A stretch of DNA of 64,000 nucleotides from Polyangiaceae bacterium (GTDB lineage: Bacteria > Myxococcota_A > Polyangia > Polyangiales > Polyangiaceae). A program made the translations under genes and the position numbers. Positions 44,231 through 53,316 of this stretch are shown here, piece by piece. A model generated the notes under the pieces. It was not told the origin of the DNA, made no database searches, and saw only the letters and a list, made by a program, of their open reading frames with translations. The stretch is from assembly GCA_016719945.1 (NCBI GenBank), contig JADJYE010000002.1:496001-560000 (forward strand). Reading direction: 5' to 3'. Each line of letters begins with the position of its first letter. Positions within the stretch are counted from its first letter, which is position 1.

Positions 44231-46058
44231 TCAGGAGGGCTTCTGGACCAGGAGCCGCTCGAGCTCGTCGGTCGGCGACACCAGCGTCTCGATGGCGTCC
44301 GCCCAGAACGTGCGAGCCTCGAGGTCGCACCCGATCGTCGCCCTCGCGACCTCGTGCGCCAGGGCCGTCCCGCTCTCGGCGAGGAACGCCTCGTAGCGCG
44401 TGAGGAACCCCGGCCCGCTCCCGAGGAAGAGCGCGTACATGCCGCGGGAGAGCAGGTATCCGAAGGTGTAGGGGAAGTTGTAGAAGGTCACGTCCGGGAT
44501 GAAGAAGTGCAGCTTGGACGCCCAAAAGAGCGGGTCTTCTTCGCCGCGCGCGAGCGCGTCGCCGAACTGCGCGCGCTGCGCCGACACCATGAGCTCGCTG
44601 AGGCGCTCGGCCGGCACCTCGCCCCGCGCTCGCTCCTCGTAGAAGGCGTGCTCGAAGAAGAAGCGCGTCGGGACGTCGAGCAAGTAGGCCGCGCCGTCGG
44701 AGACGACCTTGCCGAGCAGCAGCGCCCGCGCGCTGTCGGACAGCGAGCGGTCTGCGAGCAGGCCGTCTGCCAGCACGGCCTCGGCGAACGTGGACGCGGT
44801 CTCCGCGAGCGTCATCGGGTACTGGCGCGCCAGCGGCCTCTTTCCTCGCAAGACCTCGGAGTGGAACGCGTGGCCGACCTCGTGGGCGAGCGTCGAGACG
44901 TCGCCCATGGACCCTTGATAGGTCATGAAGACGCGCGTCTCGTCGCTGAGCTCGGACGTCGTGCAGAACGCGCCCGGGCGCTTCGTGTCGCTGGGAGCGG
45001 CCTCGATCCAGCGCCGCTCGAGCATGTCGTCGAAGTGGCGCGAGAGGCGGGGATACGCGCGCGAGAAGGCGCCTCGGACGAGCTCGACGCCGCGGTCGAA
45101 CGGGACCCGCCCGGCCGAGGGCAGGGGGAACGGCGCCTCGAGGTCGTACCAGGAGGCCCCCGACAGCCCGAGCGCTCGCGCCTTCAGCCCGAGGCCGCGG
45201 CGCGCGACGAGCGAGCGATCGGCGACCGCCTCGAGCATGGCGTCGAGGGTCTTCCTCGTGATCCCAGCCTGGTGGAGCGCGACGTCGAGGAAGTGGCCGA
45301 CCCCTCGCCGCGCGTTGAGCGTGAGCCGCGTCCCCGCGATGTGGTTCAGCGCCGCGGCGAGCACGTCGCTGGCCGAGCTCCACGCCTGGTTGCCGCCCTC
45401 GAAGGCGGCCCGGCGCACGGCGCGATCGGCGTCCGCCATCAGCGAGCGGCGCTGCGACACCGGCAGCTGCTCACGTCGGCCGTCCGGCCAGACCATCGGG
45501 AAGGTGAGGCGGCCGCTGATCGTGTCGTACAGCCGGCCCCACGCCATGATGCCGTCGGTGCCCAGGTCCGCGCTGAGCGCCCTCGAGGTCGGACGCCATG
45601 CTCGTCTTCGCCTCGATCCGCAGGCGGCCGAGCGCGTAGGCCGCGTGCGAGATCGCGGGCCGCGCGACGAACGAGTCGAAGACCGGCTGCGCGGGCGCGC
45701 CGAGCGCTCGCCGTAGCTCGGTGGAGAGCTTCTCCATGCCCGCGCGGACGAGGTTGAGCCGCGCCTCGGCCAGCCCGTAGCGCGGGTCTCTGGCGTCGGC
45801 GGCCGCGAGACACCCGACGTACGAAGAGAGGTGAGACAGGCGCTCGGTGAGCTGCTCGTAGCCGAGCACCACCTGCTCCCAGACCTCGCCGTTCGTCTCG
45901 TGGAGCACCTCGAGCCCGCCCGCCTTGGCCGTCGCCTCATCCACCTCGCGGCCGAGCGCCTCCTCGAAGCGCGCCCGCTCGTCCGAGTCGAAGGACGGGA
46001 AGTAGCTGGAGAGGTCCCAGGTGGGAGGGGTCGCTGCGGTCTCGATCGTCGTGGTCAT
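44231..46058 (-). pseudogene. pepF: M3-family oligoendopeptidase (PepF-like), frameshifted
   Basis: The N-terminal part (ATG 46058, MTTTIETAATPPTWDLSSYF) and the C-terminal part are in different frames. They join near 45580-45582, where a CCC run appears one base too long: removing it links ASDLE to ALSADLGTDGIMAWG, giving 608 residues. The catalytic zinc motif HEVGHAFH and EERARGEVP are intact in the second half. M3 oligoendopeptidases cleave short peptides in the cytoplasm. It follows the MacB-type permease by 4 bases on the same strand. Sequencing error is likely; the ORF would otherwise be inactive. Confidence 0.85.
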
Positions 46059-46062
46059 GGTC

Positions 46063-47229
46063 TCAGCCTCTCATCGCGGCGAGGGGGGAGGTGCGCGCCG
46101 CGCGAACCGCGGGGAGGAACCCCCCCATGATCCCCATCGCGACGGCGGAGACCACCGAGGTGGCGAGGATCTGCGGGGTCGCGCGGAACCGGAACACGAG
46201 CTCGGACCAGCTCGCGAAGTTGATCATCGACAGCTCGACCGTGCCCATCAACGTGGCGAGAGCGGCGCCGAGCAGCCCGCCTCCGAGCGCCAGCAGCACG
46301 GCCTCGAACAGGAAGCAGAACAGGATCGACAAGCGGCTGAAGCCGAGCGCGCGGAGCGTGCCGATCTCGCGCCTTCGGTTGGCGATCGACGCGTACATCG
46401 TGATGGTGGCCCCGATCATGGCGCCGATCGAGAAGAAGACGGCGATCATGGTGCCGAGCGCGGAGATGAAGATGCTCGTGCCCTCGGACTGCTTCTCGTA
46501 ATACTTCGTCTCCAGGATCGCCTGCAGGCCGAGGCGCTTGTCGGACTCCACCGAGGCCCGGAAGGCGTCGAAGGCGGACGGTGACTCGAGCACGACCCGC
46601 ACGCTCGACACCGCGCCCTCGCGACCGAACGCGGAGCTCAGGTTGTCGACGTCGAGCCACACCTCCGACTCGTGCGCCGACCCGCCGTCCTCGAAGACCC
46701 CCACGACCTTCACGGGGCGGTTCTTCTTCAGGTCGAAGGACTGGTTCAGGTCGACGCCCTTGATCCGTCCGCGGATCGCTCGCCCGACCGCGACCTCGTC
46801 GGTCCCCGGCGCCGGCATGCGCCCCTCCAGCATCTTGACGTTGGGGCGCAGCGGCGCAGACCCCTGTGCGACCCCGCGCACCTGCACGTTGGTGACGCCG
46901 ATCGCGCCGATCTTCTCGAGGGCGATCACCACGACCGACTCGCCGGCCCCGACGGGCTCGTTCCCCTCGCGCTTCACGCCCGGCATCGACTTGATGAGCC
47001 CGATCTGGGGGTTGTCGACGATGCTGCCCATCTCGGCGTCGCTGCCCTTGCGCAGGACGATCGCCACGTCCTCCCGGCCGGCCGCGCCGAGGGTCTCCTT
47101 CACCCCCTGCGAGAGCATCAGCGCAGAGGCGAGCACGAAGACGACCAGCGCGATGCCCAGGGCCGTCGCGAGGGTGGTGGCCTTACGCACCCACAGGCTG
47201 CGCAGGTTGTACCTGAGGGGGATCATCAT
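46063..47229 (-). CDS. MacB/LolC-type ABC permease, second copy
   Basis: The 388-residue FtsX/MacB-fold permease has one N-terminal helix (ATTLATALGIALVVFVL), a large periplasmic domain (about 45-265), and three C-terminal helices with the coupling motif RRREIGTLRALGFSR. It is the fourth gene of a run of adaptor, ATPase, permease, permease. Such systems extrude peptides, antibiotics or lipoproteins across the periplasm. Two permeases imply a heterodimer rather than the usual MacB homodimer with fused ATPase. Substrate unknown. Confidence 0.9.
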   Translation of the reverse strand: MMIPLRYNLRSLWVRKATTLATALGIALVVFVLASALMLSQGVKETLGAAGREDVAIVLRKGSDAEMGSIVDNPQIGLIKSMPGVKREGNEPVGAGESVVVIALEKIGAIGVTNVQVRGVAQGSAPLRPNVKMLEGRMPAPGTDEVAVGRAIRGRIKGVDLNQSFDLKKNRPVKVVGVFEDGGSAHESEVWLDVDNLSSAFGREGAVSSVRVVLESPSAFDAFRASVESDKRLGLQAILETKYYEKQSEGTSIFISALGTMIAVFFSIGAMIGATITMYASIANRRREIGTLRALGFSRLSILFCFLFEAVLLALGGGLLGAALATLMGTVELSMINFASWSELVFRFRATPQILATSVVSAVAMGIMGGFLPAVRAARTSPLAAMRG

Positions 47230-47236
47230 GGCGGCC

Positions 47237-48415
47237 TCACACCACCCTGCGCAGGGCGTCGGTCACCTTGATCTTCGCCGCCTGGCGGGCGGGCAGCAGC
47301 GCGGCGAGCAGGCCGAGCAGCATCGCGAGGAAGAACGCCACGACCGCCCACCCCGGAGGCACGCGGAAGTAGGGGAAGAAGCCCCCCAGGTTCTCCTCGA
47401 TCCAGCGCCCGAGCCCGCGCTCGATGAACGGGTAGCCGAGCAGCACCCCCACGGCGCCGCCCAGCGCCCCGAGCACGATCGACTCGCCGAGGACGAAGAA
47501 GACGATGTGCTTCGGCATGAAGCCGATGGCGCGCATCGTCCCGTATTCGCTGGTGCGCTCGCGCACGCCCATGGCGATCGTGTTGCCCATCACCAGCGTC
47601 ATGATCACGAGGATGACGACGCTCACCAGATCGATGGCGTTGAGCACGCTGGAGAAGCCCGCGAGGAACGACGTGTTGAACGTGCGCTCGTCCTGGCTGA
47701 GGGTCTGCGTGTCCTCGTCGTCGAACACCTTGTCGATCGCGAGGCCCCTGTCGGCGGTCTTCGACGCGTCGCCGACGCGGCTCACGACCCAGCCGATCTG
47801 ATCGCGGCGCACCTCCGGCAGCGAGTCGTTCATGTAGTCCCACTGCAGGAACAACGTGGAGCGATCGACCGAGCGGGCCGAGGTCGTGTAGATGCCCTGG
47901 ATGGTGAACTTCCACTCCGTCCCGTCTGGGGCAGGGTAGATGCCGCTCTCCAGCGTGAGATCCTGGCCGACCTGCCAGCCCATCTTCTTGGCGAGCACGT
48001 CGCCCACGATCACCCCAGACTTGTCGGCCTTGAAGGCGGCGAGCTGGTCGGCGGGGATGTCGATCTCGTCGTAGACCTCGAAGTAGGAGCTCGGGTCGAT
48101 GGCGAAGGTCGCGAAGAACTCGCGGTCGTTCTTGGGGTCTTTGGCGCCGAACCAGTTCGCCCACGTCGCGCTCTTGATGTCCGGCATCTGCCGGATCTTG
48201 TCGATGTAGCGCTTCGGAAGCTGCATCACGAAGGTGACTTTGTGGCGCGTCACCACGCGATCTTTTGCGGCAAAGTCAGCCGCCGCCGTCCACGCCGAGA
48301 TGACCGTCCTGAGGAGCAGGAAGGTCATGACCGCGATGCCGACGCCCATCACCGTGAGGAACGTGCGCAGCTTGTTGCGGAGGATGTTGCGCGCGGCGAG
48401 GCTCGCAAAGGTCAC
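47237..48415 (-). CDS. MacB/LolC-type ABC permease, first copy
   Basis: The protein has 392 residues from GTG 48415. It has an N-terminal helix (RTFLTVMGVGIAVMTFLLL), a periplasmic domain (about 50-270) and three further helices with RERTSEYGTMRAIGFMPKH. GTG overlaps the ATPase stop (GTGA at 48412-48415), which sets the start; the frame extends further upstream without homology. It forms the membrane part of the exporter together with the next permease, 7 bases downstream. Confidence 0.9.
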   Translation of the reverse strand: MTFASLAARNILRNKLRTFLTVMGVGIAVMTFLLLRTVISAWTAAADFAAKDRVVTRHKVTFVMQLPKRYIDKIRQMPDIKSATWANWFGAKDPKNDREFFATFAIDPSSYFEVYDEIDIPADQLAAFKADKSGVIVGDVLAKKMGWQVGQDLTLESGIYPAPDGTEWKFTIQGIYTTSARSVDRSTLFLQWDYMNDSLPEVRRDQIGWVVSRVGDASKTADRGLAIDKVFDDEDTQTLSQDERTFNTSFLAGFSSVLNAIDLVSVVILVIMTLVMGNTIAMGVRERTSEYGTMRAIGFMPKHIVFFVLGESIVLGALGGAVGVLLGYPFIERGLGRWIEENLGGFFPYFRVPPGWAVVAFFLAMLLGLLAALLPARQAAKIKVTDALRRVV

Positions 48416-49098
48416 TCCTTGAGCCTCCCCTTGTCGAGGTGCAGCGTGACGCCCGCGCGCTCGGCCGCCGCCGGGTCGTGGGTGACCATGATGATGGTCT
48501 TGCCCATGTTCTCGTTGAGCGTCTCGAGCAGCGTGAGGATCTCGTCGGCGCTGGTGCGGTCGAGGTCGCCCGTCGGCTCGTCGGCGACGATCAGCAGCGG
48601 GTCGGTGACGATGGCCCGCGCGATCGAGACGCGCTGCTCCTGACCGCCCGAGAGCTGGCGCGGGTAGTGGTCCATGCGGTCGTCCAGGCCCACGACGCGC
48701 AGCGCGGTCTGCGCGCGGCGGCGGCGCTCGTTGGCGGCCACCGGCGTGAGCAGCAGGGGCAGCTCGACGTTCTCGACCGCCGTCAGCACCGGCAAGAGGT
48801 TGTACGACTGGAAGACGAAGCCGACGCTGTTGGCGCGCCACGCCGCGAGCTGGCCCTCGCTCATCTGATCGATGCGCTTGCCGTCGATCTCGATGCTGCC
48901 GCTCGTCGGTCGATCGAGGCCGGCCATGAGGTTCAAGAGCGTCGACTTGCCGCTGCCCGACGGCCCCATCAGCGCCTGGAAGGTGGCGCGCTTCACGTCG
49001 AGGTCGAGGCTCTGCAGCACGCGCAAGCGCTCGCCGCCTCGCACGAACTCCTTCGTCACGCCGCGCAGCCGGATGATGCTGTCATCGGTCACTGTCAC
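48412..49098 (-). CDS. MacB/LolD-type ABC transporter ATPase
   Basis: The 228-residue ATPase has Walker A GPSGSGKSTLLN, Q-loop FVFQSYNLLP, signature LSGGQEQRVSIARA, Walker B LLIVADEPTGDLD, and an H-loop in MVTHDP. This set with the QSYNLLP Q-loop is typical of the MacB/LolD family that powers export from the inner membrane outward. Start and stop are overlapped by the neighbouring adaptor and permease genes, so expression is tightly coupled. Confidence 0.95.
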   Translation of the reverse strand: MTVTDDSIIRLRGVTKEFVRGGERLRVLQSLDLDVKRATFQALMGPSGSGKSTLLNLMAGLDRPTSGSIEIDGKRIDQMSEGQLAAWRANSVGFVFQSYNLLPVLTAVENVELPLLLTPVAANERRRRAQTALRVVGLDDRMDHYPRQLSGGQEQRVSIARAIVTDPLLIVADEPTGDLDRTSADEILTLLETLNENMGKTIIMVTHDPAAAERAGVTLHLDKGRLKE

Positions 49099-50315
49099 GT
49101 CGCCCCCTTCTCCTTCACGGGCTGCCCATCGCGCAGCGACTGGGCCGGCTCGTTGACGATGCGGGTGCCCGGCGGCGGCCCGCTCTCGAGGACGAAGCCA
49201 GCCCCGACGACCTCACCGATCTTCACGGGCACGAGCTTCACCTTGCCCTCTTCCAACACGAACACGGCCTTGCCTCCGGCGCGATCGACCAGGGCGGCAG
49301 CGGGCACCACGATCTTCGGGGCAGTCTTCTTGGCGGCCTCGTCGAGGGCCTTCTGGAGGAAGCTCACGCGCGCGCTCATCTCGGCGCGCAGCTGCTCGGG
49401 CGGCTTGTCGAACCTCACCTTGACGGTGGCGGTCGCCTTCGCTCGGTTCAGCCGTGGACCGATCTCGACGACGGTGCCGTCGAACGTCTCTCCCGGGAGC
49501 GCGTCGAGGGAGATGCCGCAGGGGCCGCCGGGCTTCACCAGGGATAGGCGGCCCTCGGAGACGTCCGCCTCGACGAGCAGGCTCGACGCGTCGATCAGCT
49601 CCGTCAGCGGGACGCCCGGGCTCGCGACGTCACCGATGGACACGGGCTTGGTGGCGACCACGCCGTCGATCGGCGCCGCGATCTTCAGGTTCTTCAGGCC
49701 GGTCTTGAGCGTGTCGACGTCGGTGCCGAGCGCGTAGGTCTCGGCCTCCGCCGCGCGGATCTGCGCGTCGACCGACTTCAGGCGGGCCTCGAGGTCCTCG
49801 ACCACCGCCTTGCCCACGGCGCCCTTCTCCCACAGCTGCTTCTGCCGGCGGTGCTCGAGCTCGAGCTCTCCGCGCGTCGCCCGGTACGTGAGGACCTTCG
49901 CGGACGCGGCGCTGACCCGCGCCTTCGACGAGGAGATCGCGGCCTCTTGGTCGGTCGGATCGAGCTCGAAGAGGACGTCGCCCTTCTTCACTTGCTGACC
50001 CTCCTTCACGTTCACGACCGTGATGCGCCCCACCACCTTCGAGCCGATCTTCGCGGTCTGCTGGGGGACCACGTACCCGGTCGCGGTGAGGTCGACCGAG
50101 GCCTGGATCGGCGAGAGCGAGCCGATCTCGGTGACGTCGACCTCGGTCTTGAAGATCTGGGCCTCGAGGTACGGGCGGCCATAGACCAGGCCGGCGTAGG
50201 CGCCGCCCCCCAGCAGGGCGAGGCCGAGCACGATCTTGGGCCAGCGCGACGCGGACGGCGGGCCGGACCGATCGATGCGCAGCGAGGCGAGATCTGAGGA
50301 GAGCTTGTCGTTCAT
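49095..50315 (-). CDS. MacA-like periplasmic adaptor (membrane fusion protein)
   Basis: In the 406-residue protein an N-terminal helix (KIVLGLALLGGGAYAGLVYG) anchors it. A lipoyl/biotinyl-like domain (TGYVVPQQTAKIGSKVVGRI through KIAAPIDGVVATK) encloses a coiled-coil hairpin (about 125-205), followed by beta-barrel and membrane-proximal domains. It is the HlyD/MacA type that bridges an ABC exporter to the outer membrane. It is the first gene of the four-gene exporter run; the outer-membrane factor is not in the window. Upstream there are 87 bases to the XRE-cupin gene. Confidence 0.92.
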   Translation of the reverse strand: MNDKLSSDLASLRIDRSGPPSASRWPKIVLGLALLGGGAYAGLVYGRPYLEAQIFKTEVDVTEIGSLSPIQASVDLTATGYVVPQQTAKIGSKVVGRITVVNVKEGQQVKKGDVLFELDPTDQEAAISSSKARVSAASAKVLTYRATRGELELEHRRQKQLWEKGAVGKAVVEDLEARLKSVDAQIRAAEAETYALGTDVDTLKTGLKNLKIAAPIDGVVATKPVSIGDVASPGVPLTELIDASSLLVEADVSEGRLSLVKPGGPCGISLDALPGETFDGTVVEIGPRLNRAKATATVKVRFDKPPEQLRAEMSARVSFLQKALDEAAKKTAPKIVVPAAALVDRAGGKAVFVLEEGKVKLVPVKIGEVVGAGFVLESGPPPGTRIVNEPAQSLRDGQPVKEKGAT

Positions 50316-50402
50316 CGCCCTAAGCCAGGCAGTGCCATAAGCCCCGTGGGTACGGTGGGCAAGCGGGTTGGTTAGCCCGCGCTCTCTCGGCGGACCGGAG
50401 GA

Positions 50403-51035
50403 TCAGAGCTTTTGGGGGTAGGTCATCACGAGGTGCATGATCGACTCGGCGCCCAAGTCCACGTTCTCATAGCTGTGCGGCACGTCGGCTTCGAAGAAGA
50501 TGGCGTCGCCCTCCTCGAGCAGGCGCCGGTCCCCGTCGATCGCGACGGCGACCCGCCCCGCAGCGACGATCAGGTTCTCGGTCGTGCCCTTGGGGTGGGG
50601 CTCGGCCTCCTCGCGCCCGCCGGGCCCGAGCCTCAGCTCGTAGAACTCGACGTTCCGGGGTCGGTCCATCGGGAACAGCGCGCGCGAGCTGAAGGCGCCG
50701 TCTTTCGAGGTGAGCAGGCGCGCCTTGGACTTCGGCAGCACCCACGTGCCCATGCCTCGCTCCTCGCTGATCAGAGCGGAGAACGGCACGTCGAGCGCCC
50801 TCGCGATCTTCCACACGACGTTGATCGTCGGGGTGGAGTGCCCGAGCTCGATCTGCCCGAGCATCGCGCGCGACACGCCGGAGACCTTCGACAGCCCCTC
50901 GAGCGACAGGCCGTGCTCCGCGCGGAACCTCTTGAGGTTCTTGCCGACGACCGGGGTGAGGTCTTGGGCGGGGGCCGCCGCGGCCGACGATCTCGGCGTG
51001 GCCGCCCGCCTCCGGCGCTCAGGCGGCTTCGGCAT
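50403..51035 (-). CDS. XRE-family transcriptional regulator with C-terminal cupin
   Basis: In the 210-residue protein an Arg/Ala-rich leader is followed by an HTH_3 DNA-binding domain (about 30-90; LSLEGLSKVSGVSRAMLGQIE) and a cupin (about 110-205) with the metal-type G-x5-HPKGTTE motif and DVPHSYEN. This SutR/ClgR-like class senses a small molecule or metal in the cupin and represses metabolic genes. Its start overlaps the thioesterase stop by 17 bases, so the two share a transcript. The downstream MacA gene may be a target; this is inference. Confidence 0.9.
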   Translation of the reverse strand: MPKPPERRRRAATPRSSAAAAPAQDLTPVVGKNLKRFRAEHGLSLEGLSKVSGVSRAMLGQIELGHSTPTINVVWKIARALDVPFSALISEERGMGTWVLPKSKARLLTSKDGAFSSRALFPMDRPRNVEFYELRLGPGGREEAEPHPKGTTENLIVAAGRVAVAIDGDRRLLEEGDAIFFEADVPHSYENVDLGAESIMHLVMTYPQKL

Positions 51036-51522
51036 CGGCTCCCCCGCGAGCGAAGCGGCGCCACGCTTCGGGCAGCGGCCCTCCGAGCAGGCGCTCGGCG
51101 CCCTTCTCGTCGAGCAGCGCGAAGGTGAAGTCGCCCGAGTAAGCGCGCTCGCCGCCCTGATCGAGGGTCACCTCGACCTTCACGATGCGCGGCGTCGAGG
51201 TCGTGATGCGCCCGACCCCCACCACGGCCGCGCCGATGCGGATGGGGCGGTGCAGCTTCGCGGAGAGCGCAGCGGTGAAGCCGAAGCGCCGGAGCAAGCC
51301 GATGACCGCCCACGCCGCGATCTCGTCGGCGAGCGTGGTCACCAGCCCGCCGTGCATGATCCCGGGCGGGCCTTGGAACGTGTCTCCGGGGACGAAGGTC
51401 GTGACGACCTCGTCGTCACGCCGTTCGAAGCGCAGCTTGAACCCGATCGGGTGGGCCGGCGCGCAGCCGAAGCACGGCGACTCGGGGCCGAAGACGTCGG
51501 GGTCCAGCGGCGAGGCGACCAT
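51019..51522 (-). CDS. PaaI-like hot-dog thioesterase
   Basis: The protein has 167 residues from ATG 51522; a longer frame has an Arg/Pro-rich leader. A Cys pair (CFGCAP) near the N terminus leads into a hot-dog fold with PPGIMHGGLVTTLADE, the conserved helix motif of the PaaI/4HBT family, then strands AKLHRPIRIG and AVVGVGRI. It probably hydrolyses acyl-CoA thioesters. The next gene, XRE-cupin, overlaps it. Confidence 0.85.
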   Translation of the reverse strand: MVASPLDPDVFGPESPCFGCAPAHPIGFKLRFERRDDEVVTTFVPGDTFQGPPGIMHGGLVTTLADEIAAWAVIGLLRRFGFTAALSAKLHRPIRIGAAVVGVGRITTSTPRIVKVEVTLDQGGERAYSGDFTFALLDEKGAERLLGGPLPEAWRRFARGGADAEAA

Positions 51523-51696
51523 GGCGGAGAGCACTGTCGCAGAAAAGGAAAGAGGAGGCGAGCCACGGGTTTCGGCTCGCCCCCTCGGGGCGTGGCGCCG
51601 GTGCGGGGACCGACGCCACTCGAACACTGTCAGGCCTTGCGCGGCGGAAGCAGAGCGAGAGAAGGAAGCGCTAAGCGGGAAGCAAAGCCGACCCGA

Positions 51697-52950
51697 TCAG
51701 TATCCGGGCGGGAGGATGACGTTGGACCAGGGCTCCGTCGTGCCGGTGCAGTTCGCGGCGGTCTTGGTGCCCTCGACGCTCGGGCAGAACTTGATCGGCC
51801 CATCGAGGTAGGACTGGTAGAGGTCGTGGTAGCCGGGGAAGCCCGGCGCGCTGGCGCGATCGTCGCGCAGCGCGCCCCACGAGTTCTTGATGCGCCAGAA
51901 CTTGACGGTGGTGGAGGGCTCGAGGGCCGCGGCGAGCTTGGCTGCGTCGTCCGGGTTCTCGGGGTCGAGCGTCACGCCGGCCTTGAGCTCGCCGAACTCC
52001 TCGGTGGTCGCCTCGTAGTCCTCGAGGACCGTCATGTGACCGCCCTGGCGGCCCGGGCCGCCGGCGTTCTTGAGCGTCTCGAGGTTGAACGAGCCCTTGA
52101 GGGGACCCGAGCCCGACTCCATCGCGTTGAAGTCGACGTCCCAGGTGATGATGACCGGGGCGCCGTCGTGCATCGCCTTCTGGACGCGGATCTGGAAGTC
52201 GCGGCGCGAGCTGTCGTTCCACGGGTAGCTCGCGGTGCGCCAGTCGGTGACCGCGACCGCGAGGGTCGTGTCCTTGTAGGTCGGCGCGGCCTTGTTGGTG
52301 ACGCGCTCGGGGTAGCGGACCTTGAAGTCCTTGGCGCGGAGGATCTTGGTGCCGGTCTTCGTCGCGGAGGTGAGGAACGTGCGCTTGCCGGTCGTGCCGA
52401 ACGCGGTGTTGAGCTGCGTCTTCACGTCGGCGCTCAGGCCCCACGCCTCGTCGAGCACCTGGCGGACGAGCTTGCGGTTGGTGCGCGCGGTCGAGGTCGA
52501 GAGCTTGCCCGACTTCAGCTCGCTGTTGATCTTGGCGAGCGCCGAGCTCTGGCGGCTGCTCATCTCGGCGGTCGTGTCCTCGGGGATGAAGTCGGCCTCT
52601 GCGATCAGGCCGCGCTCGCGGATGATCTGGAAGCTCACCGACTCGCTGCCGCCGGTCTCGATCTCGTCGTTCCAGCCCTCGACGATTTGGTCGTACCAGT
52701 GCCAATAGGTCCAGTACGACTGCGAGATGTCGAACTCGGTGCCGGTCGCGGTCTTGTTGATCGACTCGGCCCACGACGCCGTGGCGTAGAGCCAGCAGTT
52801 GCCGATCGACTGGCGCTCGACGGTGCTGTTGTCGATGTCGGTGATGTCATCCGTCTGCGACCCGGTGCCGTCGTCACAGCCGCCCGTGAGCGCGGCGACC
52901 GAGAGGAATGCTGCGGTGAGGAGCTTGCGGGTCCAGGACGTGAGCTTCAT
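51697..52950 (-). CDS. Papain-fold (C1-like) peptidase lipoprotein
   Basis: The 417-residue protein has a signal and lipobox (LTGGC at about residue 25). The catalytic domain shows QSIGNCWLYATASWAES with nucleophile Cys (about 53), GGHMTVLEDYE with His (about 308), and KFWRIKNSWGALRDD with Asn (about 352). Motif order is as in C1/bleomycin hydrolase peptidases. The protein would act in the periplasm or on the surface. No inhibitor-like propeptide is seen before the Cys, so activation may differ. Isolated from neighbours by repeat DNA upstream. Confidence 0.88.
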   Translation of the reverse strand: MKLTSWTRKLLTAAFLSVAALTGGCDDGTGSQTDDITDIDNSTVERQSIGNCWLYATASWAESINKTATGTEFDISQSYWTYWHWYDQIVEGWNDEIETGGSESVSFQIIRERGLIAEADFIPEDTTAEMSSRQSSALAKINSELKSGKLSTSTARTNRKLVRQVLDEAWGLSADVKTQLNTAFGTTGKRTFLTSATKTGTKILRAKDFKVRYPERVTNKAAPTYKDTTLAVAVTDWRTASYPWNDSSRRDFQIRVQKAMHDGAPVIITWDVDFNAMESGSGPLKGSFNLETLKNAGGPGRQGGHMTVLEDYEATTEEFGELKAGVTLDPENPDDAAKLAAALEPSTTVKFWRIKNSWGALRDDRASAPGFPGYHDLYQSYLDGPIKFCPSVEGTKTAANCTGTTEPWSNVILPPGY

Positions 52951-53316
52951 GCCGAGCGGCTAAGCACACATCGGGCCACAGTCAGGATCCCTCAATTCGC
53001 GCGGATTTTGAGGGGTCATGGGTGGGGAGGTAGGACCTCGCACCACCAGAGCGGTGGATCATTCGTCCACCAGGTCGGACGTCGGCGACCCCAGACCTGC
53101 TCGCGCAGCGGGCGCAGGGCCACGCAACCCCTGCGACTATTATTTTCTCGCGCGCCCGCTGGCGGGTCCCCTTCGGTTGGCTCGCGCCCGAGCCCGCGAG
53201 CAAACCGGCGCGAGATTTTCGCCGGCATAGCCCGCGATCAGGCCGAGCGAAGCGAGGCCAACGCGGGCGTCATGCCGGCGCAAAAAAATTGTTTTTCTCG
53301 CGCGCCCGCTGGCGCC
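52951..53316. repeat. Intergenic composite hairpin repeat, copy 2
   Basis: This 366-base gap holds no gene. Positions 53143-53280 repeat the element seen at 4354-4514: a leader (TTCTCGCGCGCCCGCTGGCG), stem A (53175-53186 with 53195-53206) and stem B (CGCCGGCAT 53220-53228 with ATGCCGGCG 53272-53280, plus GCCCGCG 53230-53236 with CGCGGGC 53262-53268). Stem A keeps its pairing although bases differ between copies. After A- and T-runs the leader recurs at 53292-53314, just before the PP2C stop codon, so a further partial copy is present. Confidence 0.82.
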
